Source: Clostridiales bacterium (lineage in GTDB: Bacteria > Bacillota > Clostridia > Oscillospirales > Oscillospiraceae). Taken from it: DNA of 19,697 nucleotides. How positions within the stretch are numbered: position 1 is the first letter of the stretch; each line of letters opens with the position of its first letter. The stretch spans positions 1 through 19,697 of the forward strand of contig JAAYWX010000153.1 in assembly GCA_012516225.1 (NCBI GenBank), written 5' to 3'. The translations under genes were made by a program, and so were the position numbers. Positions 1 to 6,466 of this stretch are shown piece by piece. The notes under the pieces were generated by a model. The model was given only the letters and a program-made list of their open reading frames with translations, ran no database searches and had not been told where the DNA came from.

Positions 1-1
1 G

Positions 2-922
2 GTATATTTCCCTCAGAGCGTTCTCAATCTGGACAGCGAAGCTCCCGGCGGCGGCTCTGTCTACTGGGACTATTCTTTAAAGGTTGATAACGGTGATTGG
101 AGCGAATTTGGCGGAGGCGGTTACATCAACGTTTATACCGGCGGGGAGGACGGTGAAGCACCTGTCAGCGCAGGTAACTTTGCAATCACATTCGATCCTA
201 TAGACGAGGGCAGTATAGACTCCATCGATATTAAAAGCCATATGTATTCCTACAAGCTTCGTGTCTATTACGATTACTACGAGGGCTGACCTGATATTCA
301 GCCGATTTATTCCCCTATTTCCAATGTGGTTACAATCGGCTCTGGCAGCTTTTATTCCGATGCAAGCACTTGGGCTGAGCCTGAGCTGAAAAAAGCGAAG
401 GAGCTGGGCCTTATCCCCGATATCCTGAAGGGCGCAGATATGACAAAACCCATTAACCGAGAGGAGTTCTGTGAGCTTGCCGTACTTCTCTATGAAACAG
501 TGACAAAGGTCACCGCAACACCAACCTCACCGAATCCATTTACCGATACAACAAACAGCCAGGTACTTAAAGCATATGCATTGGGTATCACCACTGGGAC
601 ATCTGCCACCACCTTCTCCCCAAAAACTCTGATAAATCGTGAGCAATGTGCTGCTATGCTCTTCCGGGCAATTAAGACCATCGTACCGAGTGCAGATTAC
701 AGCGTGGCTGGCATCAAGGATTTCCCCGACCAGAAGGACATTTCCTCCTATGCGGTCGATGCAACTAAGTATATGTCAAAGCTTGGCATCATCAAAGGTG
801 ACGCTGCCGGTAATTTTATGCCGAAAGCGACAACACCGGCCCAGACCGCTGCCGGCTATGGTATGGCAACACGCGAGGCGGCTATCCTTATGACAGTTAG
901 GACATACGAAAACATGAATTGA
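2..922 (+). pseudogene. C-terminal part of an SLH-domain surface protein, interrupted by an in-frame TGA
   Basis: The frame is open from the left edge, meets TGA at 287-289, and continues in the same frame to TGA at 920-922. The part before the stop is Gly/Asp/Tyr-rich beta-type sequence. The part after it holds three S-layer homology repeats, beginning near bases 359, 539 and 710, each with a hydrophobic helix and a motif resembling INREEF or INREQC. SLH triplets anchor exported proteins to pyruvylated secondary cell-wall polymer. Changing the TGA to TGG (Trp) would restore one continuous protein, so this is most simply a nonsense mutation. The ATG-like start at 326 has no ribosome site, so 326-922 is unlikely to be an independent gene. 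TGA ends several intact genes here (zur, mtaD), so genetic-code reassignment is not supported. The N-terminus lies outside the window. Confidence 0.8.
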
Positions 923-953
923 TTAGCAAAACTCGTTAAGGGGTTAATTGAGC

Positions 954-2412
954 TTGAAAAAATATATATTTTTGATAGTGCCGCTATTAAGCCTGTGGAA
1001 AAGATGAATCCACAGCTGCAGGCATTCCAACTGCAAAGGCTTCTACATCAGTTAAATCCGGTAACCCTAAAATCGTGTTTCACGATACCATAGATGACCC
1101 GCAGTGTGAATACCTCAATGGACTTGGCGGAGGTGTTTCAAAGGCTTCCGGGACGAGCGATTTGGACCTTGTCCTTTACTAAACGGAGCCCAATGTTTTC
1201 GAGGGTTGCGGCATCTTGCGTCGCAGTGTGGAAATTCTGCAGGATGGAGCAGACGGCTCAGCGCAGGAATATGTATATCGTACCGGACTTATCCGCGCTG
1301 AAGTCGGCAAGGAAGGAAGCGTTACACTGACAGGATGTCTGAGCTACAACAGCAGTATGGAACCCATGATATCCGAAGCATCGTTTGACGTGACGATTAA
1401 TAAGCATGCGACCCAGCGTCAGGAAAATCTGCCGCTACTTCTGACGCTTAACGGAAATAAAGCTGCATGATCGCGCACAGTTTGTTTTCAGCGCTGAGAT
1501 CACCTTGGAGTCTGTGGAATCTCCCGTGTGTAAACCTTTCGAGCCTGAAAACCTTATTTACGTTAACAGTATTTTGTCCAGCTCCTTTTCGGGTAGAGCT
1601 AACGGTGGGGAATATACAGCCATTCTTCTGGCCTTTCCTAAAGCGGGAACATATTCGGGTCAGTTTTCTATTCAAGGAAACGGGAGTGTTTTAAGTACCG
1701 TCAACGAGGCAGTAACATTTTCTTTTAAGCCGTTTGATACTGCTGCGTATAAAGATGCAGGTGGCCAGCTTAAAGATTGCTTTGCCTCTATGAGCGTCCT
1801 GCAAACTGCAGGCGGAACCTATATTCTGCTGCTGGACGGGGATCAAGTTGTTCTGGAAGCTACCGGTAAAGTGGTATGTTTTTGCGGAAGTCTGCCTTCC
1901 ACATCTGAATACAGTACTCTTCAGAACGAAGCCGCAAAGACAAGGAAAATGCTCTCCTATCTGTACCGTCAGAAGAGCAATGCAGAAGCTTCTCTTCCCG
2001 ACTATTCAGGCCTGAAAAATCTTGACCCCAATAACCCTGAGGATTTACAAAAACTGATGGATGCAGCCAAGGAAATGAACGCCATGATTTCAAATCAAAA
2101 CACCCCGGCCTGGTATTCGGAAAGGCTGATTCCCACAGTAAATTTCTCTGCTGACGATGGATTCAACACCATTCCTTCTGCCACCGGACTGTTATTTCGG
2201 ATCTATACCACCAATATTTCGAATTAGAGGATTTCGAGGACCTTGTGGAACCTTACCGCTCCGTATTGTCTGGCGATGACGGTTATTAGGAATATCTAAA
2301 TTATGATGATTTGGAAGGAGTTTTTCTGTTTAACATGGGCAAATATACCGTGCAGGTATACCTAAAACAGCCTGTAATGAAATTGACAAATGTTTCCGTA
2401 CAGATTTATTAG
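954..2412 (+). pseudogene. Decayed exported protein gene, multiple frameshifts and stops
   Basis: A TTG start at 954 follows AAGGGG (938-943) and encodes a typical signal peptide (KK, then a hydrophobic core IFLIVPLLSL), but the frame stops at 1005. Removing one A from the A-run at 999-1002 would join it to a frame that continues from 1003, is broken by TAA at 1180-1182, and ends at TGA 1468-1470. From about 1455-1463 the coding sense moves to another frame, open to 2227. Near 2190-2208 it moves back, is cut by TAG at 2287-2289, and ends at TAG 2410-2412. Protein-like sequence continues across each break, so this was one secreted protein of roughly 480 residues. I recognise no family. It lies 31 bp after the SLH gene on the same strand, suggesting a former surface-protein operon. 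The rest of the window is intact, so real decay is likelier than poor sequence. Confidence 0.75.
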
Positions 2413-2460
2413 ACTTTTTTTAATCAGCTATACTGATGCTTATTTTCTGCATTTGAACAT

Positions 2461-2493
2461 AATTGCCAGTATAAATAACTTATACTGGCAATT
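2461..2493. terminator. AT-rich perfect inverted repeat, probable terminator
   Basis: Bases 2461-2473 and 2481-2493 form a perfect 13-bp inverted repeat (AATTGCCAGTATA and its complement) around a 7-nt loop. It lies 48 bp after the last stop of the broken exported-protein gene, with a T-containing tail on the plus strand. It most likely ended transcription of that locus, although the stem is AT-rich and the T-run short. Confidence 0.5.
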
Positions 2494-2746
2494 TGTTCGT
2501 TCATGAGTGTTATTGTCAAGACCATTCGATGTTATGTTACTGACTTGAAGAAGTACCCGTCGCTGATTTGTGACTTCAAAAATTTTAACAGTAAAAAGTT
2601 GTGAGAAAATTGATAATACGGATAATAAAATCGCTAAAACCTCAAAAATGCCATTGATTGCACATCATTAAGAATTGAATCGAAGTAGGATTTTTGTTAA
2701 AATATATTTATACTTAAAATGATTAAACAAAAAAGTTTAAATTTTC

Positions 2747-2776
2747 ATATCTTATCTGCATAAGCGGATAAGATAT
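2747..2776. promoter_or_regulatory. 10-bp inverted repeat in the leader of the cysteine-rich protein gene
   Basis: ATATCTTATC (2747-2756) and GATAAGATAT (2767-2776) are perfect complements around a 10-nt centre. A shorter hairpin, CTTAT (2751-2755) with ATAAG (2760-2764), would use the same left arm, so two alternative structures are possible. It ends 67 bp before the ATG at 2844. It could be an operator, a leader hairpin or a weak terminator; the sequence does not decide. Confidence 0.4.
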
Positions 2777-2843
2777 CCATGAATTGGGCTTTATTTAGGA
2801 CCGCTTCAACTATAAAATCTGAAAGGAACAAATCCGAAAGCAT

Positions 2844-3116
2844 ATGGAAAATTCTATTTGCTTTACCAACCGAGCTTGCAAGGCTTTCCCCTGCCATAAA
2901 GGTATTCCTGAAGACGAGTTTAATTGTCTTTTCTGTTTTTGCCCGCTCTATACGCTCGGGGAAGCCTGCGGAGGACACTTCATGTATACAGATAACGGAA
3001 TTAAGGACTGCAGTGCCTGCGATTTTCCTCACAGAAATGGAAACTATATGCGGATAATTGAAAGATTTCCCGACCTTGCCAAACTTGCCGCAAAGAAAAA
3101 AGATATTGAAACATGA
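2844..3116 (+). CDS. Small cysteine-rich metal-binding-type protein
   Basis: This 90-residue protein has nine cysteines. The key pattern is Cys17-His18, then Cys28-x2-Cys31-x-Cys33 with Pro-Leu-Tyr, then a Tyr-Thr-x-Asn-Gly-Ile-x-Asp-Cys56-x2-Cys59 block followed by Pro-His63. This matches what I know as the 'cysteine-rich small domain' family (PF04071), a presumed zinc or iron-sulphur binding module found alone or attached to cobalamin-biosynthesis proteins; its biochemical role is not established. There is no signal peptide or membrane segment, so it should be cytoplasmic. The ATG at 2844 is the only usable start because an in-frame TGA lies at 2820. Ribosome-site-like stretches are weak (GAAAGGA at 2821-2827, GAAAG at 2836-2840). 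The gene stands alone, 101 bp before the carbonic-anhydrase-like gene. Confidence 0.75.
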   Translation: MENSICFTNRACKAFPCHKGIPEDEFNCLFCFCPLYTLGEACGGHFMYTDNGIKDCSACDFPHRNGNYMRIIERFPDLAKLAAKKKDIET

Positions 3117-3217
3117 ATTATCTCCTCGTTTTCCCATTTTGTTTTTCTCTTGTATATTTCCGTTATTTAGTTTATTCTTTTTGGGAATGAAATAAAATTT
3201 TTAAAAGAGGTACCATT

Positions 3218-3730
3218 ATGATCGAAAGCTATAAAGGTAAACTTCCAGAAATTGAGAAAGATTGTTTTGTCGCGGACAACGCCTCTGTAATCGGTGACGT
3301 AACGGTTGGCAGCAAAAGCTCCATTTGGTTTGGCGCAGTCATCCGCGGAGACGAGGATCGCATTGTAATAGGCAGCGAAACGAACATACAGGATAATGCC
3401 GTTTTGCACTGTGATACGGGCTACCCAATAAAAATCGGAAACAATGTAACAATTGGCCACGGTGCGATTGTCCATGGCTGTACAATAGGTGATAACGCTC
3501 TAATCGGCATGGGCGCTATTGTTATGAACGGTGCTCAAATCGGTGAAAACGCCATAGTTGGGGCAGGTGCCGTATGTACGGAAAAAATGATAATTCCGGC
3601 TGGAGCTGTTGCGGTAGGCATTCCTGCAAAAGTCGTAAAAGTTTCCGAAGACTATAACCGCTCTATGAATTCTCTGAATGCTGCCGCTTACACCGAGCTT
3701 TCGGCGGAATACTTGAAAAACAGCAGGTAA
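3218..3730 (+). CDS. Gamma-carbonic-anhydrase-like hexapeptide-repeat protein
   Basis: The 170-residue protein is a left-handed beta-helix of the gamma carbonic anhydrase/YrdA/PaaY group. Hexapeptide repeats of the form (I/V)-G-x2-(A/S/V) run from about residue 12 to 135, followed by a C-terminal helix. The zinc ligands of the family are visible: His64 (in LHCD), His81 and His86 (in GHGAIVHG). Arg43, Asp45, Gln58 and Asp59 match the conserved trimer and active-site positions of archaeal Cam. Zinc binding is therefore likely; CO2 hydration activity is variable in this group and cannot be read from sequence. The ATG at 3218 follows AGAGG (3206-3210) at 7-nt spacing. The gene ends 32 bp before a strong hairpin and is probably transcribed alone or with the upstream cysteine-rich gene. 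Confidence 0.88.
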   Translation: MIESYKGKLPEIEKDCFVADNASVIGDVTVGSKSSIWFGAVIRGDEDRIVIGSETNIQDNAVLHCDTGYPIKIGNNVTIGHGAIVHGCTIGDNALIGMGAIVMNGAQIGENAIVGAGAVCTEKMIIPAGAVAVGIPAKVVKVSEDYNRSMNSLNAAAYTELSAEYLKNSR

Positions 3731-3761
3731 TATTGCCAGCTTAAACTTACAGAAACACAAA

Positions 3762-3797
3762 CGCACCCATTTCGGCGAAAAACCGAAAATGGGTGCG
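3762..3797. terminator. Bidirectional terminator between the carbonic-anhydrase-like gene and rodA
   Basis: CGCACCCATTTCGG (3762-3775) pairs with CCGAAAATGGGTGCG (3783-3797), with a one-base bulge and loop CGAAAAA. It sits between two convergent genes. The minus-strand transcript (rodA) reads into a T-rich tail after the stem, so termination should be stronger for rodA. Confidence 0.8.
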
Positions 3798-3848
3798 CTT
3801 CATAAATGTATAGAAGGCGCTGATCGCAGTATTTTAAAGTAAATTTTG

Positions 3849-4994
3849 CTATTTGAGGCTTCTGAATCTTTCAGGCTTCGGTCGATACTTTATGCCTGAC
3901 ACCAGTCCTACCGCGGCAAACATGGAAAACAGCGATGAGCCTCCATAACTAAAAAACGGTAGTGTTATTCCGATAACGGGCGCAATTCCTATACACATGC
4001 CTATATTCTCAAAAGTCTGGAAAATTATCCATGCAGCAACTCCAAAACATACAAGCATACCCATAGTGTTATGGGACTTTACACCGATATAAATACACCT
4101 GAAAATAATGGAAAGAAGAAGAAGAAAAACAATTATGCAGGCAACCATACCAAGTTCTTCTCCGATAACGGAAAAGATAAAGTCCGTCTGCTTTTCGGGA
4201 AGCAGTTCGGATTGCGTCTGTCTTCCGTTATACAGCCCTGTTCCGGTAAGCTGCCCGCTCGCAAGAGCGATTTTACTTTGATTGGACTGCCATCTTATAT
4301 CATAGCCCTGAGGGTCAATCGTAGGATCATATGGGGCAAGTATACGGTCACGGTATCTCTGGTTCAAAACATGCGTCCAAAAAAACGGAGTAACAGCCGC
4401 CGCTCCTGCAAGTCCTATAACAAACCAATATAATTTCAGGCCCGCGGCAAATATCATTGTAATAAAGATAAACAGATAGACAAGCGCACTGCCCATATCT
4501 TTGGAAATAGCGACAATCAGACCGACTATAAACAGGCAATGCAAAGCAAGCTGCCCTACGGAAATAACCGAATTCAGACTTTTATAGTTTTTTAGGTAGC
4601 TTATCTGCTTTGCCAGAACTATAATAAAAGGTATTTTATTTACTTCAGAAGGCTGGACTCCGACGAAGCCAAAGCGAAGCCATGCGCGGTTTCCCGTATT
4701 ATCCGCAAAGCCGAGCGGCGTCAGAAGCAAAAGTATCAGAACTATCTCAAAAATGACAAGCAACGCCCATCTGTCAGCAAAAACGTCAATATCCAAGACT
4801 GAAAACAGTACAAAAAGTGCAATGCCTATAATCAGCGAAGAAATCTGTACTATAAGATAGCGCGGAGTATGGAATGACGCGACCGCGCTTGAAATAACAA
4901 CTATGCCGAATATAGAGCTTATCACGCAGAGTGAAAGCAGCAGCATATCAGCTTTTTTTATAAAGTCTTTTGCATAAGGAAGAAGTCTTTTCAC
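3849..4994 (-). CDS. rodA: Peptidoglycan glycosyltransferase RodA (SEDS family)
   Basis: This integral membrane SEDS enzyme polymerises lipid II into glycan strands during cell elongation, working with a class B penicillin-binding protein. From the GTG at 4994 it has 381 residues and about ten membrane segments. Family signatures are present: the W-x-RFG...QPSE-x2-K block (about 105-120), KDMGSA (165-170), and the large outer loop with Asp223/Asp227, QSNQSKIALASG and LPEKQTDFIFSVIGEELG (265-282). The HTDF/QTDF plus SVIGEE wording fits RodA better than FtsW. The GTG is preferred because GGAGG (5000-5004) lies 5 nt upstream. A TTG at 5054 opens the frame further, but it would sit about 14 nt from the predicted transcript start without a ribosome site. 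Monocistronic; SpoVE is the main alternative. Confidence 0.88.
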   Translation of the reverse strand: MKRLLPYAKDFIKKADMLLLSLCVISSIFGIVVISSAVASFHTPRYLIVQISSLIIGIALFVLFSVLDIDVFADRWALLVIFEIVLILLLLTPLGFADNTGNRAWLRFGFVGVQPSEVNKIPFIIVLAKQISYLKNYKSLNSVISVGQLALHCLFIVGLIVAISKDMGSALVYLFIFITMIFAAGLKLYWFVIGLAGAAAVTPFFWTHVLNQRYRDRILAPYDPTIDPQGYDIRWQSNQSKIALASGQLTGTGLYNGRQTQSELLPEKQTDFIFSVIGEELGMVACIIVFLLLLSIIFRCIYIGVKSHNTMGMLVCFGVAAWIIFQTFENIGMCIGIAPVIGITLPFFSYGGSSLFSMFAAVGLVSGIKYRPKPERFRSLK

Positions 4995-5011
4995 ATGTGC
5001 CTCCATGTGTC

Positions 5012-5028
5012 GGCGGGCTTTCCCCGCC
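5012..5028 (-). promoter_or_regulatory. GC-rich hairpin in the rodA leader
   Basis: GGCGGG (5012-5017) and CCCGCC (5023-5028) form a 6-bp stem with a 5-nt loop in the predicted rodA leader, 7 nt upstream of its ribosome site. It may influence translation or message stability. If translation began at the upstream TTG it would simply be coding. Confidence 0.35.
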
Positions 5029-5074
5029 CTTATAAGTTTTTCTATGCCTGTCAATGGAAGAATCTATGCTAAAG

Positions 5075-5103
5075 ATTGTAACATGAAATATAGTTTTGCG
5101 CAA
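5075..5103 (-). promoter_or_regulatory. rodA promoter (sigma-A type)
   Basis: On the minus strand TTGCGC (5103-5098) and TACAAT (5080-5075) are separated by exactly 17 bp. The predicted start near 5068 gives a leader of about 75 nt to the GTG at 4994. Its -35 overlaps the radC -35. Confidence 0.65.
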
Positions 5104-5124
5104 TCTTGAAATTGGTGATATAAT
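5096..5124 (+). promoter_or_regulatory. radC promoter (sigma-A type)
   Basis: TTGCGC (5096-5101) and a perfect TATAAT (5119-5124) are separated by 17 bp. The transcript should start near 5131, giving a leader of about 37 nt to the ATG at 5168. The -35 shares the palindrome TTGCGCAA (5096-5103) with the divergent rodA promoter. Confidence 0.7.
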
Positions 5125-5167
5125 TTGCCATAGTATTCCAATCAGGGTAAAAAGCGGGGGCTGGATA

Positions 5168-5842
5168 ATGAGCGTCCACGAAGGACATAGAGAAAGAATG
5201 AAACAAAGGCTTCTGGAACAAGGACTTGACGCATTTGACGACCACAATGTTCTTGAACTTCTTTTGTTTTTTGCAATGCCAAGGAAAGATACAAATCCGA
5301 TCGCGCACGAGCTAATTGACTATTTTGGAAGTCTTGATGCAGTTTTTGAGGCGCCTGCCGAAGAGCTTATGAAGGTAAACGGCATAGGAAAAAACTCGGC
5401 CGTTCTTCTTAAGCTGATACCGGAGGTCTGCCGCAGATATTCGATCAACAAAAACAGATTTGACAATATTCTTGACTCCACGTCTAAAGCGGGAGATTAC
5501 CTTGCTTCACGATATATGTTTGAACGTGACGAGGTCGTTTATGTTGTCTGTCTGGACTCCAAGCGAAGAGTCATTTGCTGCAAAGAGCTTTTCCGGGGAG
5601 ATGTCAACACCGCTGAAATCAGTGTCAGGAAAATTGCCGAACTTGCTCTTGCTAAAAACGCGTCCAGCATAATCATTTCGCACAACCACACAAGCGGAAT
5701 AGCTCTTCCCTCAAAAGAAGATGAGATTACGACAAGGCGGATAAAAATGGCTCTGGAGTCTATGGGCATAACGCTCGCAGACCACATCATTGTCGCCGGT
5801 GATGATTATATTTCCATGGCGGAGAGCGGAATGCTGAGATAA
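5168..5842 (+). CDS. radC: RadC family JAMM-domain protein
   Basis: The 224-residue protein has an N-terminal helix-hairpin-helix region (about 25-90, including the VNGIGKNSA turn) and a C-terminal MPN/JAMM metallo-domain (about 105-224). The JAMM zinc motif is complete: His172-x-His174-x7-Ser182-x2-Asp185. Thr replaces the usual Pro after the second His (HNHTSG rather than HNHPSG). RadC was once linked to DNA repair, but its biochemical role is unsettled. The ATG at 5168 is chosen because GGGGG (5156-5160) lies 7 nt upstream and the protein then begins as family members do (a short lead, then EGHRERMKQR). The longer frame from 5096 would start inside the promoter. A strong terminator follows 50 bp later, so the gene is monocistronic. 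Confidence 0.92.
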   Translation: MSVHEGHRERMKQRLLEQGLDAFDDHNVLELLLFFAMPRKDTNPIAHELIDYFGSLDAVFEAPAEELMKVNGIGKNSAVLLKLIPEVCRRYSINKNRFDNILDSTSKAGDYLASRYMFERDEVVYVVCLDSKRRVICCKELFRGDVNTAEISVRKIAELALAKNASSIIISHNHTSGIALPSKEDEITTRRIKMALESMGITLADHIIVAGDDYISMAESGMLR

Positions 5843-5891
5843 TTTACTGACATTATCTTGAGCAAACTCCGTTCCTCTTAAAATTTAAAGC

Positions 5892-5929
5892 CCGCAAAGC
5901 ATCGGTTTCCAATGCTTTGCGGTTTTTTT
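5892..5929 (+). terminator. Rho-independent terminator of radC
   Basis: CCGCAAAGCAT (5892-5902) and ATGCTTTGCGG (5912-5922) form a perfect 11-bp stem with a 9-nt loop, followed by seven Ts (5923-5929). It lies between convergent radC and the cupin gene and may serve both, since the opposite strand is also T-rich after the stem. Confidence 0.92.
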
Positions 5930-5931
5930 GC

Positions 5932-6384
5932 TCAATGTTCGGTCGCTTCCGCGTCCGCTTTTGTTTTATGAACCGTTCCTTTAGGATGCTGCGGAGGGGC
6001 ATATATCGAATACAACTTCAGCGGCCTTCCTCCCGTATTTATGATGTTATGCCATGTTCCTGCGGGAATTATTACCGCATAGCCTCCGGAAACATTTCTT
6101 CTAAAGTATAGATTGTCTTTTCTGTCACCCATCAGCACAAGCCCTCGCCCCTGCTCAATTCTTATAAATTGGTCAAGATTGGGGTGATTTTCCAAGCCTA
6201 TATCCTCTCCGACATTTATGCTCATCAAGGTAAGTTGCAAATGCTTTCCTGTCCAAAGTGTAGTGCGGAAAAAACTGTTCTGCCTTGCGGCTCGGCTAAT
6301 ATCCACCACGAACGGCTCCGGCCCGTAGTCTTTGGGGAGAATATCCCCACCATTATACGCCGGATAGGCACACCTTCCATACAT
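5932..6384 (-). CDS. Cupin-domain protein
   Basis: The 150-residue single-domain cupin has a beta-barrel core from about residue 45 to 130. The metal-site positions visible are His67 and Gln72 (in ENHPNLDQ) in the first cupin motif and His112 (in PAGTWHN) in the second. The glycine turns of both motifs are present. Members of this small cytoplasmic group are often labelled mannose-6-phosphate-isomerase-like, but the substrate is unknown and isomerase activity should not be assumed. The ATG at 6384 is supported by GGAG within CTCCT read on the plus strand (6394-6398), 9 nt away. It follows the GH18 gene by 82 bp on the same strand with no terminator seen between them, so the two may be co-transcribed. 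Confidence 0.82.
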   Translation of the reverse strand: MYGRCAYPAYNGGDILPKDYGPEPFVVDISRAARQNSFFRTTLWTGKHLQLTLMSINVGEDIGLENHPNLDQFIRIEQGRGLVLMGDRKDNLYFRRNVSGGYAVIIPAGTWHNIINTGGRPLKLYSIYAPPQHPKGTVHKTKADAEATEH

Positions 6385-6466
6385 TGCAATTAGCTCCTTT
6401 CTAATGTCTGTATCATCATATGAGATGGATTCTGGAGATGTGCCCTACCACTTTTTCAGTAATTTT

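Larger units (their letters stand above)
2413..2843. other. AT-rich intergenic spacer without a recognisable gene
   Basis: About 430 bp lie between the decayed surface locus and the cysteine-rich protein gene. The spacer contains the 13-bp inverted repeat at 2461-2493, a 6-bp repeat TTAAAC/GTTTAA at 2723-2740, and a 10-bp repeat at 2747-2776. A weak promoter-like pair, TTGTTA (2694-2699) and TAAAAT (2715-2720), has only a 15-bp spacer. I see no open frame with a ribosome site, no tRNA and no clear transposase remnant. Confidence 0.6.

Noticed and set aside
287..289. TGA decoded as Trp across the genome
   Set aside because: TGA is the natural stop of zur, mtaD and the GH18 gene, whose proteins have normal family lengths.
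2745..3137. 130-residue open frame on the minus strand over the cysteine-rich protein gene
   Set aside because: The plus-strand frame has a clear Cys/His family pattern; the minus frame has none.
5049..5054. TTGACA on the minus strand at the upstream rodA TTG, considered as a -35
   Set aside because: The nearest -10-like sequence (TATAAG) is only 14 bp away, and the TTGCGC/TACAAT pair is better placed.
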